Notes: generated from the letters alone by a model not told the origin. DNA of 64,000 nt from Cladorhizidae sp. MBARI D1340-BT2 (GCA_028752905.1 JAQNBH010000002.1:36052075-36116074), one strand, 5' to 3'. Counted from the stretch's first letter, positions 11,296-24,414 are shown. Translations and numbers: made by a program.

Positions 11296-12905
11296 GGCGA
11301 GATGCGCTCTAGCCTTCATCAGGAATAGATGCTCTAGTCTTCATCGGTAATAGATGTTCTAGCCTTCATCAGGAGTAGATGCTCTAGCCTTCATCAGGAG
11401 TAGATGCTCTAGCCACCAGGAATAGGTACTCTAGCCTTCATCAGTAATAGATGCTCTAGCGTTCATCAGGAATAGATGCTCTAACCTTCGTTCTAGCCTT
11501 CATCAGGAAGAGATGCTCTAACCTTCATCAGGAATAGATGCTCTAGCCTTCATCAGGAATAGATGCTCTAGTCATCAGGAATAGATGCTCTAGCCTTCAT
11601 CAGGAATAGATGCTCTAGCCTTCATCAGGAATAGATGCTCTAGTCTTCATCGGTAATAGATGCTCTAGCCTTCATCAGGAATAGATGTTCTAGCCTTCAT
11701 CAGGAAGAGATGCTCTAACCTTCATCAGGAATAGATGCTCTAGCCTTCATCAGGAGTAGATGCTCTAGCCTTCATCAGAAATAGATACTCTAACCTTCGT
11801 TCTAGCCTTCATCAGGAAGAGATGCTCTAACCTTCATCAGGAGTAGATGCTCTAACCTTCATCAGGAATAGATGCTCTAGCCTTCATCAGGAATAGATGC
11901 TCTAGTCATCAGGAATAGATGCTCTAGCCTGTATCAGGAATAGATGTTCTAGCCTTCATCAGGAATAGATGTTCTAGCCTTCATCAGGAAGAGATGCTCT
12001 AACCTTCATCAGGAATAGATGCTCTAACATTCATCAGAAATAGATGTTCTAGCCTTCATCAGGAGGAGATGCTCTAGCCTTCATCAGGAGGAGATGCTCT
12101 AGCCTTCATCAGGAATAGATGCTCTAGCCACCAGGAATTAGATACTCTAGCCTTCATCAGGAATAGATGCTCTAGCCTTCATCAGGAATAGATGCTCTAG
12201 CCTTCATCAGGAATAGATGCTCTAGCCTTCATCAGGAATAGATGCTATAGCCTTCATCAGGAATAGATGTTCTAGCCTTCACCAGGAAGAGATACTCTAA
12301 CCTTCATCAGGAATAGATGCTCTAACCTTCGTTCTAGCCTTCATCAGGAAGAGATGCTCTAACCTTCATCAGGAATAGATGCTCTAACCTTCGTTCTAGC
12401 CTTCATCAGGAAGAGATGCTCTAACTTTCATCAGGAATAGATGCTCTAGCCTTCATCAGGAGTAGATGCTCTAGCCTTCATCAGGAGTAGATGCTCTAGC
12501 TTCCAGGAATAGATGCTCTAACCTTCATTAGGAATAGATGCTCTAACCTTCATCAGGAATAGATGCTCTAACCTTCATTAGGAATACTGTAGATGTTCTA
12601 GCCTTCCAGGAAGAGATGCTCTAACCTTCAGATGCTCTAGCCTTCATCAGGAGGAGATGCTCTAACCTTCATCAGGAGTAGATGCTCTAGCCTTCATCAG
12701 GAATAGATGTTCTAGCCTTCATCAGGAAGAGATGCTCTAACCTTCATCAGGAATAGATGCTCTAACCTTCATTAGGAATACTGTAGATGTTCTAGCCTTC
12801 ATCAGGAAGAGATGCTCTAACCTTCAGATGATCTAGCCTTCATCAGGAGGAGATGCTCTAAACTTCATCAGGAGTAGATGCTCTAGCCTTCATCTGCTTT
12901 AGTCG
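11296..12905. repeat. 25-bp minisatellite, about 60 degenerate units
   Basis: Unit gatgctctagccttcatcag plus gaata, with many point variants and truncated units. It starts after a motif (tttggcgagatgcgctctag) that recurs elsewhere in the window as a single copy, including the hairpin loop near 10490 and 21760. This suggests local amplification of a dispersed repeat. Confidence 0.95.
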
Positions 12906-13497
12906 TCATCAGGATTAATGAGTCTGCAATTGTCACTTTGCATGTCTGCAAACGTCTTTGTCCTGCAGAGAAATGGAAATGATATTTCTGTTGTGGCTGT
13001 GGTCATGCGAATGTGAGGGGAAAAACATGTTCTATATAACATTTGCAATCGAATTTACCCTTTGGGTTGGAAATTCCACAAAAGCATCACAATAAGGTCA
13101 GGAAGAAGGGAGAAGTCAACCTTAAAGCCAAGTCAACATCTTTACTGAGACAGGTTTGTACACATTCTCAGGACTCCAGGGTTTCACAATCATCATATAA
13201 ACTTACTCAAATGATAGCGAGATCATACCTCAAGCATTCCCTTCAAATCAGCCCTTTTGCTTTTAGTGCCAGCATTTCAGTCGATATACTTCGGTTTTCA
13301 TCAAGTGTATCGGCAACCCAAGAGTCATCCTAAGTAATGTTGACACTAAAAGCAATGATCTTATTTATAGAGAATCCTTCAAGTTATCTTACATGTACAT
13401 GTATGTCAGTCTGAGAGAGTAATGGGAGATCAATTTATCAAGTAAAGTAAATATATCTTGTTACCATTATGTCTTGAATTTAATCGTGTGACTTACA
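12906..13497. other. Intron sequence without a recognised feature
   Basis: Unique sequence. An open frame at 13043-13333 (+) has no motif or splice support. I see nothing else. Confidence 0.5.
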
Positions 13498-14533
13498 TGT
13501 AGTAACATCCTTCAGAGTCAGGTTTAGATGATGTGCTAGGCAGTGTTCCTTGCAACATCCTTCAGGGTCAGGTTAGATGATGAGCTAGGCAGTGTTCCTT
13601 GCAACATCCTTCAGGGTCAGGTTAGATGATGAGCTAGGCAGTGTTCCTTGCAACATCCTTCAGAGTCAGGTTTAGATGATGAGCTAGGCAGTGTTCCTTG
13701 CAACATCCTTCAGAGTCAGGTTTAGATGATGAGCTAGGCAGTGTTCCTTGCAACATCCTTCAGAGTCAGGTTTAGATGATGAGCTAGGCAGTGTTCCTTG
13801 CAACATCCTTCAGAGTCACATTTACATGATGAGCTAGGCAGTGTTCCTTGCAACATCCTGCAGAGTCAGGTTTAGATGATGAGTAGTGTTCCTTGCAACA
13901 TCCTTCAGAGTCGGGTTTAGATGATGAGCTAGGCAGTGTTCCTTGCAACATCCTTCAGAGTCAGGCTTAGATGATGAGCTAGGCAGTGTTCCTTGCAACA
14001 CCTACAGAGTCAGGTTTAGATGATGAGCTAGGCAGTGTTTCTTGCAACATCCTTCAGAGTCAGGTTTAGATGATGAGCTAGTGTTCCTTGCAACATCCTT
14101 CAGAGTCATGTTTAGATGATGAGCTAGGCAGTGTTCCTTGCAACATCCTTCAGAGTCAGGTTTAGATGATGAGCTAGGCAGTGTTCCTTGCAACATCCTT
14201 CAGAGTCGGGTTTAGATGATGAGCTAGGCAGTGTTCCTTGCAACATCCTTCAGAGTCAGGTTTAGATGATGAGCTAGGCAGTGTTCCTTGCAACATCCTA
14301 CAGAGTCAGGTTTAGATGATGTGCTAGGCAGTGTTCCTTGCAACATCCTTCAGAGTCAGGTTTAGATGATGAGCTAGGCAGTGTTCCTTGCAACATCCTT
14401 CAGTGTCAGGTTTAGATGATGAGCTAGGCAGTGTTCCTTGCAACATCCTTCAGAGTCAGGTTTAGATGATGAGCTAGGCAGTGTTCCTTGCAACATCCTT
14501 CAGAGTCAGGTTTAGATGATGAGCTAGGCAGTC
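13498..14533. repeat. 50-bp minisatellite, about 20 units
   Basis: Unit tccttgcaacatccttcaga plus gtcaggtttagatgatgagctaggcagtgt, 50 bp, with a few shortened units. Minus-strand Ser-rich frames across it are artefacts of the repeat. Confidence 0.95.
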
Positions 14534-15493
14534 CACATGAGAGAGCTCGGTCATGCATCTTTTTAAATATTGCTTTAGCACCAGATCTGACACCGCTCAT
14601 GTTGCCAGCAGCACCAACATATCCCTGTGCTCTTCTATCTTTATATGCCTTCGTGTTAATCAACTCTACAGTATTAAGCAAGTGAGTCTTCGTGCATTTC
14701 ATGCTCTAGTCTACTTGCTACCAACCCATTGGATATATAACTAAATCCGTACATTATTTGGTGTACATGTATGTACATGTATATATATCTGTAACTTCAT
14801 CAGCAAGAACTGAAAAACATGGCGATGCCTTTATGCTAGCTACAAATATAATACAAAGCACTCATCCACCCATTAATTTCAGTAATAATTTTGCGGTGGT
14901 ATTGTATTCGTTCTCACAAAGCCAATCCTTCACCTCAGAGAAATTTCAATGTGATGAAGTAACAGTTGGTAATGCCTGAGCATGCTTGTATTGGTTGTGT
15001 CCACGGAATGCTAAGCCATGCTGGGACAAGGACCGGAGCGAGCTACATCTTACATTGTACATGGCTGTTTCCCCCTGGAAACTGGAAAGCTAGAGTCATG
15101 TTGTTGCGGTTGTGCCCACCATTCCTTTGGTCTGGTTTGTCTGCCGATTGTTAACATTTATTATGAAACAATTTTTATGATGACAGAATATCCGTAGAAC
15201 ATTCCCCAGCCACTATCAACAAACACAAGTTTCATTTTCTTGTGACATTTTTGGGGGGACTTCTCTTTGGCAGGAACTGTATGTATCTTCCCCCAACTCT
15301 CCATTTGAGCCATGTTCAATAATGTCCCAGTCCAGTACATACATGTACATGTACTACAGCGTATCACAGGACATCATGTAACTCTTGCAGTCCTGGGGCT
15401 ATTCTGGGATATAATATATGCACATGTAGCAACACACCTCATTGTGGAGTACTCCTTAGTTACCAACAGCTCTGGTAGTCTGGGATAGTATGT
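14534..15493. other. Intron sequence without a recognised feature
   Basis: Unique sequence, with a short acatgtatgtacatgta run near 14765. Several short open frames exist on both strands but none shows a domain, a signal peptide or matched splice sites. Confidence 0.5.
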
Positions 15494-15855
15494 CACTGTC
15501 AGAGTTATACTCTAATTCCCAGGTTAGTCATGTGACCATCAGAGGTACTCTAATTCCCAGGTTAGTCATGTGACTGTCGGAGTTACTCTAATTCCCAGGT
15601 TAGTCATGTGACTGTCGGAGTTACTCTAATTCCCAGGTTAGTCATGTGACTGTCAGAGTTACTCTAATTCCCAGGTGGTTAGTCATGTGACTGTCAGAGT
15701 TACTCTGATTCCCAGGTTAGTCATGTGACTGTCAGAGGTACTCTAATTCCTAGGTTAGTCATGTGACTGTCAGAGATACTCTAATTCCCAGGTTAGTCAT
15801 GTGACTGTCGGAGTTACTCTAATTCCCAGGTTAGTCATGTGACTGTCGGAGTTAA
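15494..15855. repeat. 38-bp minisatellite, left part
   Basis: Unit tactctaattcccaggttag plus tcatgtgactgtcagagt (38 bp). It is interrupted at 15856 by a PIF/Harbinger element and resumes at 17819. Confidence 0.95.
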
Positions 15856-16091
15856 GGCCGGTTCATAATATGACGATAGCTCAGCGTAGCGCATCGTCAT
15901 CGTCATCGTCAAACCTATCGTCAATTATGAACCGCTACCGTTTTGACGCTGTGACGCCACGGAGGCTGACGATAGAGTAGACTTGGATTCTATTCCAACG
16001 TCTACTGCTCAGCGTCTAACCAATCAGATTGTTTTAGATTTTCACGTGACAATGGCGTTAAGCGTTTCCAATTGAAGCTACCCATTTTACA

Positions 16092-16970
16092 ATGGATGAC
16101 GAGAAAGTGGTGGAGGCAGTACGGTCTTATAGCTACCTTTGGCAGGTGTCTTCGCGATCTTACAAAGACCCAGAGGGCCAAGGACAACGCCTGGATCAAG
16201 GTTTCTGGCAAGGTAGGATATTAGCTATGTAAAATTTGTAGAAGGGTAGCTAGTTATTTGTGGAAGGGTAGTTATTAATACTAAATTTTAAATAGATTGG
16301 AGTGGACTGCTGTGTCCAGGAATGTATGAAAAGGTGGAAGGTTCTGAGGGACAGATTCGTCGTCATGGAATTGAAAAAAAATACCAAGAAGTCTGGAGAT
16401 GCTGCACTGGTGTCCTGTTGGGGCTGTTTGGCCCAATGAGCTTTATCACCGACACTGTGAAGCACAAAATGTTAGTGATTACCATAAGTTTGACTATGTA
16501 GTGAAGTTGAATTATATATTTGAATGTTCTGCGTCTTATTTGTATAGCACCGTCACCAACTTTACTCCTGCTCGGGCAGACACGTATGTTTTCTAGATAT
16601 GTATGTATTCTTTGTTACACTGAATCTTGATGTGGTATAGACCTCCTACATCAGACCGCCCGCAGGAAAGCGAGGAAGGAAGTAACGTACATGTAGATGA
16701 GACGACAATTGCTATCAGGTAGGTTAGTATCCATCCCAAAATTAATATGACCGTTCTTTTATGTTCAACAGCAGTACTGCAGCAAGTACCCCAGGTACCC
16801 TCACACCACAACTACTTGACCACCCACGCAAAAAAAGAAAACGACAAGTTGAAGTTGATGAAATGGACAGGGTGCTCATCGCCCTGCAAGGACAGCAGCA
16901 GCAGGAAGATGGAGAGGGTGCCTTTGGCAAACATGTTGCTGCCTGTCTCAGGCTATTAGGAGGATGAGCT
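16092..16970 (+). pseudogene. MADF/BESS-like DNA-binding accessory protein of Harbinger, frameshifted
   Basis: Exon 1 (16092-16212) starts MDDEKVVEAVRSYSYLWQ, typical of the first MADF helix. The second helix (AKDNAWIKVSGK) is in another frame, so there is a frameshift near 16160. Exon 2 from 16296 reads IGVDCCVQECMKRWKVLRDR, the conserved KRWK-LRD signature, then shifts frame again before LFGPMSFITDTVKHKM. A short acidic exon (about 16641-16719) joins in phase to a last exon (about 16771-16970) with a basic nuclear-localisation-like stretch (RKKRKRQ) and a BESS-like tail (MDRVLIALQGQ...). In intact elements this partner helps the transposase reach the nucleus and bind DNA. Two frameshifts make it non-functional. 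Confidence 0.75.
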
Positions 16971-17371
16971 AAGGCCATAGCACGAGTAGAGATAGACAAA
17001 ATCTTACTTAACTCCCAATATCCCAATAATCCCTACTCCACTCCTCACTATCCCCCAAACAATGTAAATACAGGTCCTTCATCTCCCACTCACCCCAATG
17101 ATACCTTTTACACCTTTCAATTGCAACAATATTGTTATATCAGTAAATGAAATAATGCTGATTTCTATATGTAATAAAACAGAAGAGTCAAGTTAGCCGA
17201 TAATATTGCCAAACACACTTCTCCAGCAGGTGAACAAAAGAACTTTTTGAAATCATCTCGGACATCAGCTGCAGATTGAGAATATCTGTATATACATATA
17301 AATATGAGTCGGATTATGTATATAAATATATAGATAAATAGTCACTGAATAGAATACTGACTAACCTATCA

Positions 17372-17623
17372 TTATTCCTCTTTCAGGAGACTATCAAACC
17401 TTTCTTTCGTCATCCTGAGGTACGTGAAGTGGCTGCTTGGGTCAGATAGACGCATCTCCTGAAGTAAATTATGATATTCTCCTTGTTCCAGGCGCTGTTG
17501 GAATATTTTGCGTGCACGCACTCTCCTCAGTCTCCTATTCCTCCTTCTTCTCACCAGACTATCTTCTCAACAGACTACTAGAATTTTAGCCTCCTGTTCT
17601 CGTACAAAATTTCTCCCGACCAT
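17372..17623 (-). pseudogene. HARBI1-like transposase N-terminus only
   Basis: Minus frame from ATG at 17623 (MVGRNFVREQEAKILVV) hits a TGA, then continues VRRRRNRRLRRVRARKIF, QGEYHNLLQEMRLSD, YLRMTKERFDSLL and stops. This matches the start of PIF/Harbinger transposases (basic patch, LxxELR and FRMSxxxFDxLL motifs). The DDE catalytic part is absent between here and the accessory gene, so most of the transposase has been deleted. Confidence 0.8.
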
Positions 17624-17818
17624 GGCGAGCAAAAAATGAACTGGCTGCTAGCGACAAACGTGCTCAGCAACTGCAAGGTCAAAGTCCAATTGGTGGTTCG
17701 CTCTCCGTCAATAACGCCAAATTGTGAACGGCAATGACGCTGCTAGACGAAACGCTGAAGCTTGACCACAAAAGCGACGATGCGCTACGCTGAGCTATCG
17801 TCATATTATGAACCGGCC

Positions 17819-18370
17819 TTAACTCTAATTCCCAGGTTAGTCATGTGACTGTCAGAGTTACTCTAATTCCCAGGTTAGGCATGTGACTGTCAGAGTTACT
17901 CTAATTCCCAGGTTAGTCATGTGACTGTCAGAGTTACTCTAATTCCCAGGTTAGTCATGTGACTGTCAGAGGTACACTGTACTTGAATTCCCAGGTTAGT
18001 CATGTGACTGTCAGAGTTACTCTAATTCCCAGGTTAGTCATGTGACTGTCAGAGTTACTCTAATTCCCAGGTGGTTAGTCATGTGACTGTCAGAGTTACT
18101 CTAATTCCTAGGTTAGTCATGTGACTGTCAGAGTTACTCTAATTCCCAGGTTAGCCATGTGACTGTCAGAGTTACTCTAATTCCTAGGTTAGTCATGTGA
18201 CTGTCAGAGTTACTCTAATTCCTAGGTTAGTCATGTGACTGTCAGAGTTACTCTAATTCCTAGGTTAGTCATGTGACTGTCAGAGTTACTCTAATTCCTA
18301 GGTTAGTCATGTGACTGTCAGAGTTACTCTAATTCCCAGGTTAGTCATGTGACTGTCAGAGGTACTCTAA
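17819..18370. repeat. 38-bp minisatellite, right part
   Basis: Continuation of the array split by the Harbinger element, about 14 units, with ccc/cct variants and one unit with a short insertion near 17965. Confidence 0.95.
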
Positions 18371-18804
18371 GGGAGCAAAGAAAATGAAAGGAAGTGTGTG
18401 TGTGTGGGGGGGGGGGGGGGAAGAGGGAAATCTGGTGGAGAAAGGAAAACCACTGGGGGCAATGTTAAGTATGGGGGGGAATGTTAGGTGTGCGGGGGGA
18501 CAATGTTAGGTGTGGGGCACAAAAAGGAAAAAGAGGACCACAGAGGGGGGGAGAAGAGGAAAGATTGATGAAATTGAGGAATGCATCCAAGGAGGTGGTT
18601 ATAGGATGTTCAAATTGTCCCAGCAGCCAGCCCTTCAAAACACGTCCTTTTTCTTGACCTGATGTGGGGAGGGGAGGGGGGGGGGGGTTAAATTTGATTC
18701 ATGTCGGGGGAACAGTGAAGACATGATGAGCTCTATTGAATATTCTATTCCTTGTGGTACAAATAGTCCGTGTTTGTTTCCAATCTCCCTCTCTGTCATT
18801 TCAG
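18371..18804. other. G-rich intron segment
   Basis: Repeated G runs (12-14 G) at 18407-18420 and near 18670-18690, and several ggggg blocks between. No gene is seen. G runs on the non-template strand of the inferred + strand gene could favour G-quadruplex or R-loop formation, which is inference. Confidence 0.6.
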
Positions 18805-18976
18805 CAAAGAGTGGCGAAATCTCGCCCGGCTTGGGGGGTTCACATGTGAATGACAGGGACAGACCTCGCGGCTATCTCATGCCTCAATGGAACTACTACA
18901 GGAACAAACATGGCTGCCACCCGAAGAATGTCTGCTTTGGCTGTTGCTACAGGAGGATGACGTGGAATGGCTTCAG
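18805..18976 (+). CDS. Exon d, Cys-rich segment of the membrane protein gene
   Basis: Exon after ctgtcatttcag, left at ggcttcag|gtaatt. It begins with two bases (phase 1 entry, fitting exon c) and ends with two. It reads KSGEISPGLGGSHVNDRDRP, then YLMPQWNYYRNKHGCHPKNV and CFGCCYRRMTWNGF. Clustered Cys (C-x5-C-x2-CC) and aromatic residues suggest a small disulfide or metal-binding module just outside the membrane. The family is not recognised. Confidence 0.62.
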
Positions 18977-20007
<1,031 letters not shown>

Positions 20008-20012
20008 TACAG

Positions 20013-20169
20013 GTATGAAGCCGAGACTTCTTGGTATCATCCTGTTGGCAATGGACCTCTTCGATTGCTAGGACTCTTAATATTCTATTTGTTCTGTGGA
20101 ATATTCCTCGGTTGCTATCTCTGTTTTTCCAAATTATTAAGATGTTGTTTCATATGTTTTTATCATTAA
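20013..20169 (+). CDS. Exon e, transmembrane segment of the membrane protein gene
   Basis: The exon joins exon d in phase (ag+g gives Arg) and reads YEAETSWYHPVGNGPLR, then a hydrophobic helix LLGLLIFYLFCGIFLGCYLC, then a short Cys-rich, weakly basic tail ending in a stop (20167-20169). Together with exons a-d this predicts a single-pass membrane protein with a very short cytoplasmic end. An alternative phase-1 donor inside the tail could instead splice to the candidate exon at 20616. I cannot identify the family. Confidence 0.6.
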
Positions 20170-20615
20170 GACATAATTAATTAATTAATTAATTGCATGC
20201 TCACTCAAAACTTTACCGAAATAGTTGTTGTTGATCTTTTAATATTAATAATAATAGTATTAATAATAATTATGTATCCAGTTAACTTTCGAACTTTCGT
20301 AATAATTTACATTGTATTATAATTAATTTGTTCCTAGCTAATTGATCATCTATGTTTATGTGTATATTACCGGTATATGTCTCGACATGTGATAACAAAA
20401 GTACAGATGGGTTTCAATGTTTATTCATCAACATATTCAGAGGATAATTTAATAATGATAATAATAATGATGATGATAATTGCAACGTGGGAATGTTCGA
20501 TGTTTGGGTCTTTGAAGTGTGTGGAAGATTAATATTTGTGTGTGTCTTTTTGTCTTGTTATTATTTACCACATAACTTCTTTTGTTAATTATACCACATT
20601 GAATTGACTTCTCAA

Positions 20616-20840
20616 GGGAAGAAAAGAAGGCAAGCCCTTATATATGTCGATCTCGAGCAGTTGGCGAACTCTTTAGACTCCCTTGACAATTTCAAATCGA
20701 CAACTCTACGGGCAGCATCAGAGGAGCCACATCATTCCAATTCCTCCTGTAGAGGCTTTCTGTGTCGATTCAGAGACAATGCTGCCTCGATGCTGGGGGC
20801 AATGCACCAACAGCCACATGGACTTCTAGACAATTTTTAA
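20616..20840 (+). CDS. Candidate alternative last exon
   Basis: Open frame after a possible acceptor (ttctcaag|gg) reading KKRRQALIYVDLEQLANSLD through CRGFLCRFRDN to HGLLDNF and a stop. A basic KKRR start would suit the cytoplasmic face after the membrane helix, and a two-base entry fits a phase-1 donor in exon e. The acceptor is poor and there is no family match, so it may be 3' UTR. Confidence 0.3.
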   Translation, partial: GKKRRQALIYVDLEQLANSLDSLDNFKSTTLRAASEEPHHSNSSCRGFLCRFRDNAASMLGAMHQQPHGLLDNF

Positions 20841-21304
20841 TCCCCCCCTCTCCTTTTCTTCTTCCTGGTAGTTATTTAATTCTTTGTAATTGCTACTACA
20901 TGTATATATAATTATGTAACCTACATTATGATGGTGGGTGTTGATTTTAAACGGTAAAGGGTGGTCTAACTGGGTGTGTCCACATGGGTACAGCCTTATC
21001 TTTTTGACATTGTTCTCTTATGAGTGCGTGCTACTGCACTCCCTATACTGTTCCAGTAACACCTCGGCTAAAAGGGTCTGTTTGTTAATAGAAGTATTAT
21101 CCTAGTGCCGATTTTAGCCCCAAAACACTTAACTTTACATTCAATCCTTCTAACTTGTAAACCAGCTATATACTCTTTATGTAAAAAGCATATATATATA
21201 TATATATTTATAATAATGTAAAACTGTATATTATGTCTATAATATATAACTGGTGCAGGAAACCTCAGACTGCTTTTAACTTATTATATTATTATTATTA
21301 TTAT

Positions 21305-21336
<32 letters not shown>

Positions 21337-22050
21337 TAAATATATATATATATAAATTTTAATAATTCGCATGAGTTAATAATGTGTTAATGGACCTTTT
21401 TAGTTAATTAGTTATTATTTTGGTATTTTTGGTATTTTTGTATATAATAATACAAAATAGTCATGTAAAAAGCTAATAATAATGTAAAAAGCTATTGGAG
21501 GATCTTGCATCTATTAGGCGCATACTAGATCCTCGAAGATGAATCCCCCCCCCCCTCCCCCTCCAAAAAAAAAATCACATTTTTTTACAGTTCCAGTTTA
21601 ACACCTTAACAAAAGATAGATTCTACATACAGAGAAAAGAGGAAGGGGGGGGTTCTTTTTGGAGCTAATGGCAGCATTTAGACAGCTAATATGCTCTAAA
21701 GCTGTCAGTTGACATAGTAAGTACAATGACTTTCTTGATGATCTACTCACTTGATGTTTCGGCTAGATGCTCTAGCCTTCATCTATTCCAGAAGTCCAGA
21801 GCATCTAGTTGAAAATTTAAAATGGCAGATGGTAAGCCTCCACAACCTCCCCTCCCCCCCCCTTCTACCACCTCACCCATACCAAAGCCAGAAGACACAT
21901 TGGCAGCTTCTTAGCTATAATGATTCAATTAATTTATCAATCCAGGGTGATAACTGATTCTCATACGGATTGTGCTTTGGGAAACCCAAATAGTATATAG
22001 GGAATAAGAAACTTGCAGGTAGTCTCATGAGATAAGAAGGTGCCCCAAAC
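20841..22050. other. Intergenic AT-rich sequence
   Basis: Holds TA runs (21188-21208, 21340), an (att)/(agt) block at 21286-21335, and a single copy of the dispersed motif (tttcggctagatgctctagc, about 21758). No gene is seen. Confidence 0.55.
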
Positions 22051-22054
22051 TGTC

Positions 22055-22310
22055 CTGTAGGACATACTAGGAGTGGAGATACAAAGTGTCCTGTATGACA
22101 TACCAAGAGTGGAGATACAAACTGTCCTGCAGGAGATACAAAGTGTCCTGTAGGACACACCAGGAATGAAGATACAAAGTGTCCTGTAGGGCACACCAGG
22201 AGTGGAGATACAAAGTTTCCTGTAGGACATACTTGGGTACAAAGTGTCCTACAGGATATTCTAGGAGTAGATATAGAAAGTGTCCTGTAAGACATACTAG
22301 GAGTGGAGAT
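22055..22310. repeat. 36-bp minisatellite, about 7 units
   Basis: Unit gtcctgtaggacataccagg plus agtggagatacaaagt (36 bp), degenerate. The stem-like tcctgtagga in each unit is a near palindrome. Minus-strand Cys/Thr-rich frames are artefacts. Confidence 0.9.
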
Positions 22311-23050
22311 GTAGCTGGACAAATGTGACAATGGGAGGAATTTAAGATTTGCGATGAGGTCTGAAGCGAAGACGCTAAGGAAGGGAGAAGGTTAAAGTGA
22401 AGAAGGAGCTAGCTGCGAGTGGTTTTGGGGTCGATTTGAAGGGAAAGGGAGAAAGGAAGTGCGCATTGGAAGTTTGGGCAAAGTGCTGGAAAGGTTGTCT
22501 GCATCAGGGGAGGATGCAACAGGTAATAACCCGGAATCTAAAGTGTACTGGGTAGATTGAGTTCCAGTAAATGTAAAGGGTTTGGAAGATTTCAAGTCCT
22601 AATTATTGATGGTGGGTATGTTGAATAAGATGGTGGAGTTTCGGGTGGTGCAACCCGTCACCAAGATTATCGAGGAGAGAATTATTTTATTCGTGACAAA
22701 ATTAGTGACAACACACCCTTGGTTAACCTACAACTTATAAGTGCAACGCAGTTAAAATTAGTATATACCAGTGGCTACTGTCTCAAAAATTTTCCCATAT
22801 GTTTCGCATAAAATTAAAAAAATTAAAAATGAGTTGTTACAACATTGCAGAAGTTTATATGTAAGCTTTCAATGAACTCTCAGTTGACATAGCCTTCATC
22901 ATGATGAGCTACACCACCTAACGCATCACCTTGGTTACGGAATGCTGCCCCCCACCACTCCACCCACCTTAACGCATGTGCCGGTTCACGTGCTGGACAC
23001 GTGGTATCACATATTACAAGTTCGCTCGCAAGAATTTGTGTAGATACATA
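22311..23050. other. Presumed 5' flank of the Ig-domain gene
   Basis: Unique sequence with no coding feature I can support. The open frame of the next gene extends upstream to 22976, but the ATG at 23051 has the better context (ataATGG). Confidence 0.45.
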
Positions 23051-23513
23051 ATGGCAAACAAAGAGAAGTACACGCCAATATTTCACGAAAGCAGTGTCCT
23101 GCCAGGTGAACTACCGAGGCAGAAGTCTACAAGTTTTTCCAATGATAAAAAATTGGGAACAGATGAATTCTTAGCGGGAGCTCTTACAAAACCAGACGGA
23201 GAACAAATAATTGGTCCTTGGGTGCGACTGAGTCATGACCAAGTGATCACCTCAGCGGGGCAACCCACCACACTGGAGTGTCAGGTGCTGGAGTGGAGCA
23301 GTAAAGCTGAGCGGCGTGTGCATTGGCTCCATGATGGAGTATTGTGTCAAGGAGAGCGCTATTTGTCTCTGAGTGACGCTGAAAGATACTACCTCTTCAT
23401 TCGAGATACCGTGGCCGAGGATGGCGGGGAGTATACTATAGTTGCTAGCAGTGGACCTGCCAGGACTGAGAAAGTCCTGAAGGTTCGAGTAACTCAACCA
23501 CAGCATCCTGAGA
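23051..23513 (+). CDS. Ig-domain protein, exon 1
   Basis: Codes for 154 residues from ATG 23051. Residues 1-56 are polar with no signal peptide. Residues 57-148 form an I-set-like Ig domain: PWVRLSHDQVITSAGQPTTL, Cys77, VHWLHDG (Trp92), SLSDAERYYLFIRDT, EDGGEYTIVASS, then KVLKVRV. The canonical second Cys is Ile130, so the usual disulfide cannot form. This is common in intracellular titin/myosin-light-chain-kinase-type Ig modules. The exon leaves at cctgaga|gtaagc in phase 1 and fits exon 2. If unspliced, the frame would stop at 23566. Function beyond a binding module is not shown. Confidence 0.75.
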
Positions 23514-24414
23514 GTAAGCAGTTGGGCAGTGTCTGTGTTGCTAATGTTACCCTTAATCTTGCATAGGCAGACACAAAACTAAATGCTATTGTACTATCGG
23601 AGGATTTATCCTCCACTACACTTGTATGTAAAAAGACTCCAATGTTGGATCACAAGCAGTTTGATGACCCTTACCATATGAAATACTGTATACCAACAAT
23701 TAAGCAGATTTTATAAGACACTTTACAGCATTAGTGTGTGTGTGAGGTTTTAAATTGTAAAGGGTAGCCTAATTAGATCGGGTTTCTCGAGTAAAAAAGA
23801 CTGGGCTGCAAGTGGGCTGATGACCACTTACCTTATAGAATACCATACACAAACACTATATGGAAATCTGACGACCCCGTACCAAATACAATAACTAGTA
23901 TATAGATTTAAAGAATGCCTTCCTGTGAAATTTTAAATGGTAAAGGACTAACAAGGGCTAACAGTTTCTGGTCCATTTGGGTATAGGTTGGTTCTTTTTC
24001 TGTCTGGCCAAGGCATTGGTGATGGTTGCTTGAAGAGTTTGTCAGTTAGGCAATGTTGGGAAGTAACTGTCCAACTTGCTTCTTGTTGTACACTATATAC
24101 ACACACGTCAGCACATGATGGTTGCTGTGGTTTCAATTGAGTCAACCTCTTGGTAGACGATCAGCTGCAGCCTCCTTCATGGACTTGGTGGGGGTAGCAG
24201 TTGCATAGGGGAATTCCACAACTAATAGATGAACACAATCCAACTAAGCACTGCTTTAATAAGATGTGGCACTTGCTAGCTAGATATGTGGCTTCCATGC
24301 ATGATGATCCTTACCCATCATGACCTTGTTCTGCAATCGAGAAGATGGTTAATCTTGGTACAGTGTTGGAATGTTTGGATTCCTCTGGTACTAAAGCAGT
24401 TGTGGAGGAACCTA
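23514..24414. other. Intron of the Ig-domain gene, left part
   Basis: Unique sequence, including a short 65-codon minus frame without support. I see no gene. Confidence 0.5.

Larger units (their letters stand above)
15856..17818. mobile_element. PIF/Harbinger DNA transposon, decayed
   Basis: The 1963-bp element has identical 43-bp terminal inverted repeats starting GGCCGGTTCATAATATGACG. It carries two genes facing each other: a MADF/BESS accessory protein on + and a HARBI1-like transposase start on -. This two-gene layout is typical of PIF/Harbinger. TTAA sits at both junctions (15852-15855, 17819-17822). The superfamily usually duplicates 3 bp (TWA), so the exact duplication is ambiguous. 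The array unit normally reads GAGTTACTC, so this unit must have carried an extra A or gained one. Both genes are broken. The identical ends argue for a fairly recent insertion. Confidence 0.92.

Noticed and set aside
15852..17822. piggyBac assignment from the TTAA junctions
   Set aside because: The encoded MADF/BESS partner and the HARBI1-like transposase start show it is PIF/Harbinger. The TTAA can be coincidental.
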